Assembly: GCA_937967995.1 (NCBI GenBank)
Contig: CALBTB010000007.1
Coordinates: forward strand, 131,235 to 195,234
Length of the DNA stretch: 64,000 nucleotides
Origin: an uncultured Gammaproteobacteria bacterium
Lineage (GTDB): Bacteria; Pseudomonadota; Gammaproteobacteria; UBA6429; Thiohalophilaceae
Direction: 5' to 3'
Part shown: in pieces, positions 24,763-32,887 of the stretch
Position numbering within the stretch: position 1 is the first letter of the stretch
Layout: each line of letters starts with the position of its first letter
Made by a program: the position numbers and the translations under genes
Notes under the pieces: model-generated
Seen by the model: only the letters and a program-made list of their open reading frames with translations
Databases searched by the model: none
Told to the model about the DNA's origin: nothing

Positions 24763-25488
24763 GTGCATACGAATACATACAAAAGGCTCTTCTTTATCAA
24801 TCTGATCTATGCAGTTTTGGTTGTTGTTTTTCCGTTTTCACTCCTGGCCTATTTATACCTGGATGGTTATCTGGTGCCAACAGTTATTGTTGCTGTTGAA
24901 TTCATTATCATGTTTATTGCGTTTTTTATTGTTTTGCTCGGCTTTAAGAATTTATTAAATACATTGGCTGATTTTGAACGCATAAATAAAATAATTTTAA
25001 TATATTTGGCAACGATATTTTTGATTTATGCCTTACTGCCAATTGGGTATGTCATCTATAAAATTTGGGACGATTTTATTGGTCTGGCTTTTGTACTGTC
25101 ATTAGCAGGAGGAATAGTTATATTGGCTTTAGGAGTGCTGCTTGCTGTATTAGAAATTAAAATTGGCTCGCGATTGAAAACTTGTTCACATAATTTATTT
25201 GGCCTGAGAAAAACAATAGGTACCAGCTATTACATCCTGGGGATATCAAATATTGCTTCATTGATTATCAGTGTCACTATTATTCTTTCAGTCGTTATTT
25301 ACACATTCCTGCCAATGCTAACTACTTTATTGTTTTATTCAGCCTGGAAAAATCAGGCTGGAGTCATTGATAGTGGTTTTACATTCTCCAAAAAACCTAT
25401 TTTATTTGTCATTTGCGTGTCTGTTCTGGCATATGTCATACCAATTAGTATTGCTCTCTATGAATTAGAATATTTGGTGCCAGAGTAA
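24763..25488 (+). CDS. Unknown six-helix membrane protein
   Basis: 241 residues, not recognised. Six strongly hydrophobic helices (about 10-31, 36-60, 75-98, 103-127, 150-175 and 208-230) with short loops suggest an inner-membrane protein. No motifs of transporters or enzymes are seen. I chose GTG 24763 because AAGGA lies 6 bases upstream; the open frame extends back to a TTG at 24691 without a ribosome site. AT-rich relative to neighbours, suggesting separate acquisition. It converges on the lectin-like lipoprotein gene with about 10 bp between the ends. Confidence 0.65.
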   Translation: MHTNTYKRLFFINLIYAVLVVVFPFSLLAYLYLDGYLVPTVIVAVEFIIMFIAFFIVLLGFKNLLNTLADFERINKIILIYLATIFLIYALLPIGYVIYKIWDDFIGLAFVLSLAGGIVILALGVLLAVLEIKIGSRLKTCSHNLFGLRKTIGTSYYILGISNIASLIISVTIILSVVIYTFLPMLTTLLFYSAWKNQAGVIDSGFTFSKKPILFVICVSVLAYVIPISIALYELEYLVPE

Positions 25489-25497
25489 AAACTGTTT

Positions 25498-26193
25498 TCA
25501 GTCAATCGCAAAACAATAAATCAAACCAGCACCGCCCGAGCTTTTCAGTGCATCCTGGCTGCAACCCCGGCTGAAATGGGAGAAGTTCCAGGATTTGCCC
25601 CAGTTATCCTCAGTCGGGCCGGTTAAATCGTGATGCCCGACCGCCGCGGCGCCTTCTTCGTTGTGTGTCCAGTTCTTGCACGTTAAATCCATATGCGGCG
25701 AAAACGCCGTACCGTCTGTCCGTGTACCGGTAAGGATATCATGTTCATTGGGTGAGTCCCCCCGTCCTTTGATGACGTCACCCTTTTCACTCAGACCGGT
25801 TTGCTTGTTGATATTGTTATTGCTGTGCAGGTGTTCCACGTCCCGTGCGATCAGTACGCCTTTGGCATTAAACCAGGGGCCTGTGCCGATGCGATCGCGG
25901 GCATGCACCGAGGGCACATTATTCTCAGGATTCTTAAAGTCGATATGTCCCGTTGTGCTGAGATAGGCACGCCAGGTCTTGTTACCTGCGCCTGCTTCTG
26001 TGGCAAGGTCCTGGCAATGTGCATCGGCACCTTCGATGCCACCGAAATTAGCGCCATCCCCGGCACCGACACTGGTAATAAAAAAGCTCATGGGCCCGGT
26101 GGTCGGGGTGTTGTCCGAGGAAGGAGTGTTTTGCGGCCTGTCGCAGGCAGAAACCAGGACCAGCATGGATGAAACCAGAATGATTCTATTCAC
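25498..26193 (-). CDS. Lectin-like (DUF1554-type) lipoprotein
   Basis: 231 residues. The GTG start at 26193 is supported by GGAGG 5 bases upstream and gives a lipoprotein signal (ILVSSMLVLVSAC) with the acylated Cys at about residue 17. After a Thr/Ser-rich linker, residues ~40-231 form a C-type-lectin-like domain of the DUF1554 kind: FFITSVGAGDGANFGGIEG, DAHCQ, RAYLSTT, IGTGPWFNAKG, HDILTGTRTDG, and paired cysteines near CKNW, GCSQD and LIYC. Probably displayed on the outer membrane. A longer upstream frame to 26511 only shadows the protease gene. Likely last gene of the CHASE2-SH3-M48 operon. Confidence 0.82.
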   Translation of the reverse strand: MNRIILVSSMLVLVSACDRPQNTPSSDNTPTTGPMSFFITSVGAGDGANFGGIEGADAHCQDLATEAGAGNKTWRAYLSTTGHIDFKNPENNVPSVHARDRIGTGPWFNAKGVLIARDVEHLHSNNNINKQTGLSEKGDVIKGRGDSPNEHDILTGTRTDGTAFSPHMDLTCKNWTHNEEGAAAVGHHDLTGPTEDNWGKSWNFSHFSRGCSQDALKSSGGAGLIYCFAID

Positions 26194-26221
26194 AGTGACC
26201 TCCGGATAGTCAGTAAACAGT

Positions 26222-27052
26222 TTAACGCAACGGATACAACTTTCCACCCACCTGCGGGCGGCTGTAGGGCAGGAGCTTGTCGCCCATTGCGGTATGGAGT
26301 TTTTGCAGGCGCGATTCGGGTGATGGATGTGTTTTGAAAAGTAGCGCAACACGGTCATCCGTTTTGGACACACTGCCGATCTTCTGTAATACGGCCGGCA
26401 GGCCATAAGGATCGTAGCCTGCGCGTGTTGCAAGCACCACGCCCATGCGGTCGGCTTCATGTTCGGCATCCTGGTCAAGGCGGCGGGCAAACATTTCGGC
26501 GCCATTGCCAACCAGATTTTTAACCAGTTGATCCTTGTCGTCGGCCAGCTTTTTTTCCAGCGCTTTTGATCCTTCTGCGATCAGCATGCCCTTGCGCATG
26601 ATCTCGATATGATGGCGCTTGATGACATGGGCGATTTCGTGCGCGAGCACACCGGCCAGTTCGGATTCATCACTCAGGCTGGCATACAGTCCGCGCGTAA
26701 CAAGAATGTATCCACCCGGACCGGCGAAGGCGTTAACGTCGGCCGATTCGATCACGCCGAAGGTCCATGGCAGATCCGGCCGCTCGCTTTGCGACGCTAC
26801 CCAGCGGCCGACACTATTCACGTACTTTTGCAAACCGTCGTTATCAACCAGTGGCGCAACACCGAGCAGGTTGGACGCGACCTGGCGGCCAACGCGGATT
26901 TCGTCATTGTCACTCACTGCCAGCAGCATGCGTGTGGATTCGGGCAGTTTTTCCTTGAGCTTCTCTTTCAGGTTAATCGCATATGACGTCGGTAACGCGA
27001 TGACGCTACTGAATGAGACAACCAGAAGAAGGTGTTTGATACATTTGTGCAT
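26222..27052 (-). CDS. Periplasmic M48-family zinc metalloprotease
   Basis: 276 residues with a signal peptide (HLLLVVSFSSVIALPTSYA). The zinc motif HEIAHVIKRH gives H138, E139 and H142, and DAEHEADRMG supplies the downstream glutamate ligand. The arrangement VNAFAGPGGYILVTRGL is standard for periplasmic M48/BepA-like proteases, which act in outer-membrane protein quality control. No TPR domain follows, so it is closer to the short LoiP/YggG-type proteins. It begins 2 bp after the stop of the SH3 lipoprotein gene, so the two are coupled. Confidence 0.92.
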   Translation of the reverse strand: MHKCIKHLLLVVSFSSVIALPTSYAINLKEKLKEKLPESTRMLLAVSDNDEIRVGRQVASNLLGVAPLVDNDGLQKYVNSVGRWVASQSERPDLPWTFGVIESADVNAFAGPGGYILVTRGLYASLSDESELAGVLAHEIAHVIKRHHIEIMRKGMLIAEGSKALEKKLADDKDQLVKNLVGNGAEMFARRLDQDAEHEADRMGVVLATRAGYDPYGLPAVLQKIGSVSKTDDRVALLFKTHPSPESRLQKLHTAMGDKLLPYSRPQVGGKLYPLR

Positions 27053-27054
27053 GG

Positions 27055-27702
27055 CTATTTCCTTTCCGGCGCGGGCAGGTAGGCGTGCTCGGTTGCCTTG
27101 AGTCCGTGTTTAGCAGCGTATTGGATAGCGTCCTGTTTGCTTTGCGCATAACTTTGCATTTTTTGTAACTGCGCCGGGTCGCCCTGGGCGGTGCGCAGTT
27201 GTTCTTCGTTTAGTCCTCGAATACCGGAGGTCGCCACAATATTGCCCGTGCCGGCGCGGCCGGTGGCAAGTGTGGTCACGCTTTTCGCGTCGGAACCGGC
27301 AGTGGTCGTACCTGTGCCGGTGCGTACATTGAGCATGCGTACCCAGCCCTGTTGTCCGGCGGCATTCACCTGCATCCAGCCACCCTGGCGTTCAAGAATG
27401 GTAAGCGCGGTGTTGGCCGGCAGTGTGCGTAACGTCTTGGCATCGATGAACGGTTTTTCCTTGAGTTCGGTGTCGCGCACCGTGCTACCCGGGCTGGTTG
27501 CGCCGGCGGTTTTGTCCGCTGCCGGTTTGGCTACGGGCGCTGTCGCAGGTTTGGGCGCGGTGTCGGTGACCGGTGCTTTATTCGTACTGGGTGCGGTTTG
27601 CGTTGTTACTGTTTCGGGTTTTTGTGCTTGCTTGTCTTCACCGCATCCGGCCAGTAGCAGCATTACCAGTGATGTAGTCAGCAGAATAGTTTTATGGAAC
27701 AT
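27055..27702 (-). CDS. SH3-domain lipoprotein
   Basis: 215 residues. A lipoprotein signal (TTSLVMLLLAGC) with the acylated Cys at about residue 20 is followed by a long Ala/Pro/Thr/Lys-rich linker (~25-80). A bacterial SH3 domain comes next (~75-130: TLPANTALTILERQGGWMQV, QGWVRMLNV), then a Gly/Thr-rich stretch and a C-terminal helical part. SH3 domains of this kind bind peptidoglycan or cell-wall peptides. Probably anchored to the outer membrane and cotranscribed with the CHASE2 gene upstream (36 bp) and the protease gene downstream (2 bp). Confidence 0.88.
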   Translation of the reverse strand: MFHKTILLTTSLVMLLLAGCGEDKQAQKPETVTTQTAPSTNKAPVTDTAPKPATAPVAKPAADKTAGATSPGSTVRDTELKEKPFIDAKTLRTLPANTALTILERQGGWMQVNAAGQQGWVRMLNVRTGTGTTTAGSDAKSVTTLATGRAGTGNIVATSGIRGLNEEQLRTAQGDPAQLQKMQSYAQSKQDAIQYAAKHGLKATEHAYLPAPERK

Positions 27703-27738
27703 GGAATTTGCACGGCCTCCGTGATGTGCGGGCGTCGT

Positions 27739-29547
27739 TTATTGTAGCGTGGTTGCACCGCTGTTGCAGTGTAGCCCGATATTTTTTAATGACGCAGGTG
27801 GTTCGATATGACAGTCACGGCAAAGTTCAACAAAAGGTGTTGAGGCCGAAAGCTGCACGCCCGGTTCAGGCACGGCTGGCGGAGCGGTCATGGTTTCGAT
27901 GAAGGCCTGTTTCCCCGGTGTGCGCCAGCCACCATCGCCATCGATATTCAGGTGCACACTGTGCAGATGCATGCCGAGGGTTGGACTGTCAGCGTCGTGA
28001 TCCTGAATATCCTGCAGGCTCTCTTCGAGCATGGCGATAAGATCACGCAGTGCCGCGCAACGTGTGTTCGGTGCTACTAACCAGTAGAACAGCAAGGTGT
28101 CACTGTAGATATTTTTGAGCAGTGGTGCCGGTTTGAAGATACGCGGTGCGGCCACACCATAACGCGTCAGCCCGGCATGGCGTTGCAGGATACCGCGCAG
28201 GCGGCGACGTCCGGAACGATCGGCGGGGTCAAACCGGCAGTGCAACAGCAACACCTGGCATGTGTTGCCCTGATCGAGGATGGTCGAAAAAATCGGATGA
28301 CCATTGCGCCGAAAGGTGAGGGCGATGCTGTAGGCGCGCGCGATGAAAAAATACAGCAGCGCGGCGGTGAACGGTGCGGTCATGTCCACGAATAGCGGCG
28401 AATAATTCAGGAACAGATAGGTAACTGCAAGAAAGGCAGTCTGCATTACGGTAAACACCGGGTTGATGATCTTGTAATCGACGTTGTAGACGAACGCGAT
28501 CGCCAGTGCTGTCAATGACAGGAGCATGGCGAGCAGCGTGATCCAGCGTGGTGACTCGCGCAGGTAATCCCCGTTCTTCAGGTTGTCGAGTGTCACCGCG
28601 AGGATCTCCAGCCCCGGATGATTTTGTGCAATCGGTGTCGGTTTGAGATCGAACAGCGACGGCGCCGTGGAGCCGATGATGACAATTTTATTGATGAACT
28701 CGTTGGCGGGGCGTTCACGTTGTTGTTTTAGCATGTCTTTGTAGACGGCATGAAACGACACTGTGTGATACGCAAGCGGCTTGCCACGCCAGTTGAGCAG
28801 AATGTCGGGTTGTGCCGGTAACGTACCACCCATTTGAGCCGCCACGTTGGCCGGCAGTGAACCAATCTGCCAGCCGTATGCTTCGCGGTAAACATGGTAT
28901 CGACGGGTAATGCCGTCGGCGTCGGAGTAGAGATTGTTGGTACCCAGTCGCGCACCGTCGAGCACATCAAAAAGGTAGGGCACGACCATCGCCACAGTCG
29001 CCTCCGGTGAGGCATCCGGACTGGCCGCTTTCACACCCGGCAGGCGCGAAAGACGCAATTCGCTTTTTGCATCGTTTTCGGGGTTAAGCCGAATCATCGG
29101 GAAATAGGTGTTGGAATGGCGAGAGGTGACGTCACGGAAATAACGGTCGGCATCGGGGTGATAGATATCCGGGTCACTGAAGGTAATATCGAACACGATG
29201 GCGCGTGCCTGTTGCTGGGCGAGGCCTTCGACCATCTCGGCCATGACACTGCGTGGCCACGGCCAGCGCCCATACTCCGGTGCCATGGCAGCGAGGCTGG
29301 CTTCATCGATATCGATTAAAACGATGTCAGGGTCGGCAGGCGGCACGTTGTAGCGGTTCTGCATGATCAGGTCATAGGCATCGTACTTCATGCCGTGCAT
29401 GAGGTTGGTCATGATCGCATAGGTAAAGATGATCGCCAGCAGAACAGCGAGACCAATATAAAAGCGATTGCCGAGTCGCTCGGAGAGCCAGGCGACCGGT
29501 AAAAGCAGCACGCGTGCCGCGCGAATAAAAAAGGTGGTGTCCGTCAT
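27739..29547 (-). CDS. CHASE2-domain membrane sensor with unrecognised C-terminal domain
   Basis: 602 residues. One membrane helix (~28-48) precedes a periplasmic CHASE2 sensor (~49-330: DPDIVLIDIDEASLAAM, GRWPWPRSV, RAIVFDITFSDPD, LLNWRGKP, IVIIGSTAPSLFDLKPTP, PGLEILAVTLDNL). Three hydrophobic helices (~345-425) follow. The cytoplasmic ~175-residue C-terminus shows no adenylate cyclase, kinase or phosphatase motifs, so the output is unknown. Predicted first gene of an envelope operon with the SH3 lipoprotein, M48 protease and lectin-like lipoprotein. A CRDCH sequence near the C-terminus looks like a haem site but is predicted cytoplasmic. Confidence 0.85.
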   Translation of the reverse strand: MTDTTFFIRAARVLLLPVAWLSERLGNRFYIGLAVLLAIIFTYAIMTNLMHGMKYDAYDLIMQNRYNVPPADPDIVLIDIDEASLAAMAPEYGRWPWPRSVMAEMVEGLAQQQARAIVFDITFSDPDIYHPDADRYFRDVTSRHSNTYFPMIRLNPENDAKSELRLSRLPGVKAASPDASPEATVAMVVPYLFDVLDGARLGTNNLYSDADGITRRYHVYREAYGWQIGSLPANVAAQMGGTLPAQPDILLNWRGKPLAYHTVSFHAVYKDMLKQQRERPANEFINKIVIIGSTAPSLFDLKPTPIAQNHPGLEILAVTLDNLKNGDYLRESPRWITLLAMLLSLTALAIAFVYNVDYKIINPVFTVMQTAFLAVTYLFLNYSPLFVDMTAPFTAALLYFFIARAYSIALTFRRNGHPIFSTILDQGNTCQVLLLHCRFDPADRSGRRRLRGILQRHAGLTRYGVAAPRIFKPAPLLKNIYSDTLLFYWLVAPNTRCAALRDLIAMLEESLQDIQDHDADSPTLGMHLHSVHLNIDGDGGWRTPGKQAFIETMTAPPAVPEPGVQLSASTPFVELCRDCHIEPPASLKNIGLHCNSGATTLQ

Positions 29548-29600
29548 GTAGGGATTCTACTTTTCTACTCTAGTGTGAATTATGTTGTTAGAATAAGCCT

Positions 29601-30110
29601 ATGTCGCTCTACATACCACTCTTCAAAGCATTAAATGACGCTGACGTGCAATATATTGTCGTTGGTGGTATTGCCACAATCCTGCATGGTTATGTGCGTG
29701 CTACCGCGGACGTTGACCTGGTCGTTGATTTACAGGTCGATGAAGCCAGCAAGGTTATTTCAGTTCTCACAGAAGAGGGTTTTAAACCCAGGATACCCGT
29801 GCAGGCGATGGAATTTGCTGATGAACAAAAACGTAATCAGTGGATTAACGAAAAAGGGATGCAGGTGTTCTCTATGTATCACCCTGATGTAAGTGGCATG
29901 TCGGTAGACTTATTTGTCCATCATCCTGTTCCATATAAAGATTTGTATGAACGGTCGGTTATTATGGATTTGGACGGAGTAAAAGTCAGGGTGTGTTCGA
30001 TTGACGATCTCATTTCCATGAAACAGCAGGCCGGACGCCATAAGGATTTGGCAGATATCGAACAGTTGACTAAAATTAAAGACTATGAAAAAGACCGATC
30101 AAGTGAATGA
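29601..30110 (+). CDS. Nucleotidyltransferase-fold protein (toxin-antitoxin-like)
   Basis: 169 residues. The N-terminal VVGGIATILHGYVRATADVDL segment is the polymerase-beta-type nucleotidyltransferase core, with the acidic D-x-D pair, and DLFVHHP gives a third acidic residue. The C-terminal RVCSIDDLISMKQQAGRHKDLADIEQL is typical of AbiEii/MNT-like or DUF6036-type proteins. Such proteins act as toxins that modify tRNA or as nucleotidyltransferase partners. Its end overlaps the next small ORF by 26 bp, consistent with a two-gene module. The activity is inferred from the fold only. Confidence 0.85.
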   Translation: MSLYIPLFKALNDADVQYIVVGGIATILHGYVRATADVDLVVDLQVDEASKVISVLTEEGFKPRIPVQAMEFADEQKRNQWINEKGMQVFSMYHPDVSGMSVDLFVHHPVPYKDLYERSVIMDLDGVKVRVCSIDDLISMKQQAGRHKDLADIEQLTKIKDYEKDRSSE

Positions 30111-30264
30111 ACCACAAGCCGACTGGCCTGTGACCTTCGAGCAGAACGAAGAAGCGCAACTTCGCGATATGCTAAAAGCGACACCTGCTCAACGCCTTGC
30201 GATGGCGGAAGAATTGATGAAGCTCGTTAATCTTGCGCATTGCTCTAAAAAGCAAAAAGATTAA
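30085..30264 (+). CDS. Small 59-residue partner ORF overlapping the nucleotidyltransferase gene
   Basis: A 59-codon ORF from ATG 30085 to TAA 30264, in a different frame, overlapping the upstream gene by 26 bp. The predicted protein is helical and charged: an N-terminal NEPQADWPVTFEQNEE part, then LKATPAQRLAMAEELMKLV and a basic tail (SKKQKD). The AQRLAMAEELM segment resembles helices of small antitoxin-like partners encoded beside nucleotidyltransferase genes. No ribosome site is evident, fitting translational coupling. Genuine coding is likely but not proven. Confidence 0.6.
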   Translation: MKKTDQVNEPQADWPVTFEQNEEAQLRDMLKATPAQRLAMAEELMKLVNLAHCSKKQKD

Positions 30265-30360
30265 AACAAACTATTGCATCGAGTACTGCATGGGCCTGTG
30301 ATATTAATAAAAAAAGCGACTGGCCTGTCATATTCATTAACCACTCAGCAAAAACTGTGT

Positions 30361-30523
30361 TACACTCCGCGCCGAATTTACACGTTTACGACACTCTTCA
30401 GTCTGTGTCCCCTTCGCGGTCTCCCCTCAACGGCATGCCTCGATAGTAATTGTTTCCTCCTGGACTGTCTCGGGTCATAACCCGGGCAGGCGGTAACCCA
30501 AGCCCTTGAAGGGAAAAAAGAAA
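30361..30523 (+). promoter_or_regulatory. Candidate promoter and long leader of rhlE
   Basis: TTAACC (30337-30342) and TACACT (30361-30366), 18 bp apart, could be the -35 and -10 of rhlE, giving a leader of about 150 bases. The leader contains an imperfect stem around CTCGGGTCATAACCCGGG (30467-30484) just before the GAAGGGA ribosome site. Long structured leaders are common for cold-responsive DEAD-box helicase genes. Evidence here is pattern only. Confidence 0.45.
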
Positions 30524-31828
30524 ATGTTATTTGATGACCTCGGTCTGTCGGCCGATTTGTTGCGTGCGATTGCCAATAAAGGCTATGCACAACCTACCCC
30601 CATTCAACAACAGGCGATTCCGGCCGTTTTGCAGGGCCAGGATTTACTGGCCGCCGCCCAGACGGGCACGGGCAAAACCGCCGGTTTTACCTTGCCGATG
30701 TTGCAGCGTTTAGCTCAGGCTCAGCCGGGTTCGGGCAAGCCGGTCGTACGCGCACTGGTGTTAACGCCGACCCGCGAACTGGCGGCGCAGGTGAGTGAGA
30801 GTATTCAAACCTATTCCAAATATATGTCGCTGAAATCGACGGTTATTTTTGGCGGGGTGAACATTAACCCGCAGATCAGACAACTACGTAAGGGCGTGGA
30901 TATCCTGGTCGCCACGCCGGGTCGACTGCTGGACCATGTTAATCAGCGTACGGTGGACCTGAGCCAGGTTGAAATCCTGGTACTGGATGAAGCGGATCGC
31001 ATGCTCGACATGGGCTTTGTCCGTGACATTCGTAAAATTCTGGCTTTGCTGCCGCAACAACGTCAGACCTTATTATTCTCCGCCACGTTTTCGGAAGAAA
31101 TCAAACAGCTGGCTAAACAGTTTCTGCATCAGCCGACGGTCATTGAAGTCGCGCAGCACAATACAACGGCAGAACGTGTTGAACAACTTGTGCATCCGGT
31201 CGATCGCGCTCGTAAGCGTGAATTGCTGTCCTGGATGATCGGCGCGAATAATTGGCAACAGGTGCTGGTCTTTACTCGCACCAAACGCGGTGCCGACAAA
31301 CTTGCCCAGCAACTCGAACGTGATGGGTTGCGTGCGGCTGCAATTCATGGCGACAAGAGTCAGGGTGCACGTACGCGTGCGCTGGCTGATTTCAAATCCG
31401 GCATAGTGCGCGTACTGGTGGCGACGGACATCGCCGCGCGTGGTCTGGATATCAATCAACTGCCGCACGTGATCAATTTTGAATTGCCGATGGTTGCGGC
31501 CGATTACGTGCATCGTATCGGGCGCACTGGTCGCGCCGGTAAGGAAGGCACGGCTATCTCACTGGTGTGCGTGGACGAACACAAACTGCTGGGCGATATT
31601 GAAAAGACCATCAAGTTTAAAATTCCGCGTGAAGTCATTGCCGGTTATGAACCGGATCAGACGATTAAACCGGAACCCGTGCAAAAGGGACGTAATCGCA
31701 AACCGCAATCAGCCGAACAGACGGCAGCAACGGGTAAACGTCGTCGTCGCAAGCGCCGCAATCAATCAGCCGGTCAGCATTCGCCCCGTCAACAGTCAAA
31801 TGGCCGGCAACGCCAGGCCGCGCGTTAA
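30524..31828 (+). CDS. rhlE: DEAD-box RNA helicase RhlE
   Basis: ATP-dependent RNA helicase of 434 residues with all core motifs in order: Q motif (PTPIQQQAIP), motif I (AAQTGTGKTA), PTRELA, TPGRLLDH, DEAD (VLDEADRML), SAT (FSATF), and the C-terminal ARGLDI and HRIGRTGRAG. The tail (~365-434) is basic with Arg/Lys-rich runs (GKRRRRKRRNQ), typical of RhlE. RhlE acts in ribosome assembly and RNA decay. I chose ATG 30524 because GAAGGGA precedes it; a TTG at 30506 would add 6 residues. It converges on yaiI, the two stops sharing TTAA. Confidence 0.95.
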   Translation: MLFDDLGLSADLLRAIANKGYAQPTPIQQQAIPAVLQGQDLLAAAQTGTGKTAGFTLPMLQRLAQAQPGSGKPVVRALVLTPTRELAAQVSESIQTYSKYMSLKSTVIFGGVNINPQIRQLRKGVDILVATPGRLLDHVNQRTVDLSQVEILVLDEADRMLDMGFVRDIRKILALLPQQRQTLLFSATFSEEIKQLAKQFLHQPTVIEVAQHNTTAERVEQLVHPVDRARKRELLSWMIGANNWQQVLVFTRTKRGADKLAQQLERDGLRAAAIHGDKSQGARTRALADFKSGIVRVLVATDIAARGLDINQLPHVINFELPMVAADYVHRIGRTGRAGKEGTAISLVCVDEHKLLGDIEKTIKFKIPREVIAGYEPDQTIKPEPVQKGRNRKPQSAEQTAATGKRRRRKRRNQSAGQHSPRQQSNGRQRQAAR

Positions 31829-32265
31829 CGGGAAATGAATCTGTCCAGGGCGTTGGCAAATTCACGGCGTTCGGTCTGACTTAACGGTGGTGGCCCGCCG
31901 GTCATGATGCCGCTGCCACGCATTTCATCCATGAAGTCGCGCATGGTGAGTTTTTGCCTGATGGTATTCGGGTCATAAACTTCACCGCGCGGGTTCAGGG
32001 CCGCCGCGCCTTTCTCCAGCACCTCGGCGGCCAGGGGAATGTCCGCGGTAATCACCAGATCGTCCGCGGCTACCTGTTGCACGATGTAGTTATCCGCTAC
32101 ATCAAAACCCGGCTCGACACGTATCGATTTGATGTAAGGCGACTTCGGTGTGGACAGCGCCTGGTTGGCCACCAGTACGAGCTGGCACTGTACCCTTTCG
32201 GCGGCACGGTAGAGTATGTCCTTGATAACCTTGGGACAGGCATCGGCATCGACCCAAATCTTCAT
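31825..32265 (-). CDS. yaiI: UPF0178 (YaiI/YqxD) family protein
   Basis: 146 residues, full-length member of the YaiI/YqxD family (DUF188), related to PIN-like nuclease folds. Conserved segments are visible: IWVDADACPKVIKDIL at the N-terminus, VEPGFDVADNYIVQ, DLVITADIPLA, ALNPRGEVY, and the C-terminal RDFMDEMR and GGPPPLSQ. Function is not established for the family. The stop codon overlaps the rhlE stop by 4 bp (TTAA), so the two genes converge. Confidence 0.94.
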   Translation of the reverse strand: MKIWVDADACPKVIKDILYRAAERVQCQLVLVANQALSTPKSPYIKSIRVEPGFDVADNYIVQQVAADDLVITADIPLAAEVLEKGAAALNPRGEVYDPNTIRQKLTMRDFMDEMRGSGIMTGGPPPLSQTERREFANALDRFISR

Positions 32266-32348
32266 GCGTTTCCTCGATATAAATTGACTGGCGAAACATA
32301 CCAGAGCCCAATGCTGGCAGCCATATTTGGCTCGTCCTCACATCAACC

Positions 32349-32586
32349 ATATTAGCCGGTGCCGAACTGAATCAGCAGGAATCCGATCGGCGTAAGAAAC
32401 AGGGTGGTGGGTGGTGGCCTGTACGTTGTTAAGGTCAAACCGCAGGTCTGCGACATATTGAAAAAAGGTGGTTACCTGCAAAGGTTTGGCGCGCTTTTTG
32501 AAGAATTAAATAAAGAGATTTGTGCAACCTGTGAGCGGCGGATCTTCAATGAGTGCCAGTCGATACCGGCAACAAGTCCCGCCTGA
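32349..32586 (+). pseudogene. Frameshifted C-terminal remnant of a SulP sulfate permease (STAS domain)
   Basis: Frame 1 (to about 32400) reads ILAGAELNQQESDRRKKQGGG. The next frame, from about 32404, reads GGGLYVVKVKPQVCDILKKG, then YLQRFG, then EICATCERRIFNECQS. Together these match the end of the STAS domain and the Cys-containing tail of SulP transporters. The switch occurs in a GGTGGTGGGTGGTGG repeat, consistent with a small indel by slippage. The remaining ~650 residues are absent. The only open frame (60 codons from GTG 32404) lacks a ribosome site. I treat it as a decayed gene fragment beside the iron locus. Confidence 0.7.
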
Positions 32587-32600
32587 TCCGTATAAACAGG

Positions 32601-32780
32601 TTACGCGGCGTCTGCCGTTTTACAGCAGGTATTGAGCAGGTTCTTGGCGCAGCTTTCACAGCGACCGCAACAGGTGGCGACCTTTAATTCATCACGAAGA
32701 TGATCAAAGGACGTAGCACCATCTTCGATGGCCTTCTGAATATCGCGATCGGTGACCGCATTACAAACACACACATACAT
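32601..32780 (-). CDS. bfd: Bacterioferritin-associated ferredoxin Bfd
   Basis: 59 residues. The [2Fe-2S] ligands are in the CVCN motif at the N-terminus and CCGRCESC further on. The core VCNAVTDRDIQKAIEDGA matches Bfd, which reduces iron in bacterioferritin cores to release Fe2+. I start at ATG 32780; GGAGA precedes it. The open frame continues to a GTG at 32789. Divergent from the bacterioferritin genes, sharing a region with two Fur-type boxes. Cytoplasmic. Confidence 0.93.
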   Translation of the reverse strand: MYVCVCNAVTDRDIQKAIEDGATSFDHLRDELKVATCCGRCESCAKNLLNTCCKTADAA

Positions 32781-32823
32781 GGCGAACACTCTCCTGTAAC
32801 AGCGGCAGGATTATAAACAATAA

Positions 32824-32838
32824 TGAGAATGATTCGCA
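32824..32838. promoter_or_regulatory. Fur-type box 1 between bfd and bfr
   Basis: TGAGAATGATTCGCA matches the 7-1-7 Fur consensus TGATAATnATTATCA at 11 of 14 positions; it lies 44 bases upstream of the bfd ATG. Iron-repressed control of bfd by Fur is expected from known systems. Confidence 0.65.
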
Positions 32839-32872
32839 ATAAGATTCTATTATTCTGGCCAAATTCGTTAAA

Positions 32873-32887
32873 TGAGAGTAATTATCA
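32873..32887. promoter_or_regulatory. Fur-type box 2 between bfd and bfr
   Basis: TGAGAGTAATTATCA matches the 7-1-7 Fur consensus at 12 of 14 positions. It is 93 bases upstream of the first bacterioferritin ATG and could act on either divergent promoter. The two boxes are centred about 49 bp apart. Confidence 0.68.

Noticed and set aside
26194..26511. N-terminal extension of the lectin-like lipoprotein
   Set aside because: It lies antisense to nothing useful and overlaps the protease gene in another frame; the GTG at 26193 has GGAGG and a lipoprotein signal.
27739..27830. CRDCH haem-binding motif in the CHASE2 protein
   Set aside because: It is in the predicted cytoplasmic tail, where c-type haem is not attached; probably chance.
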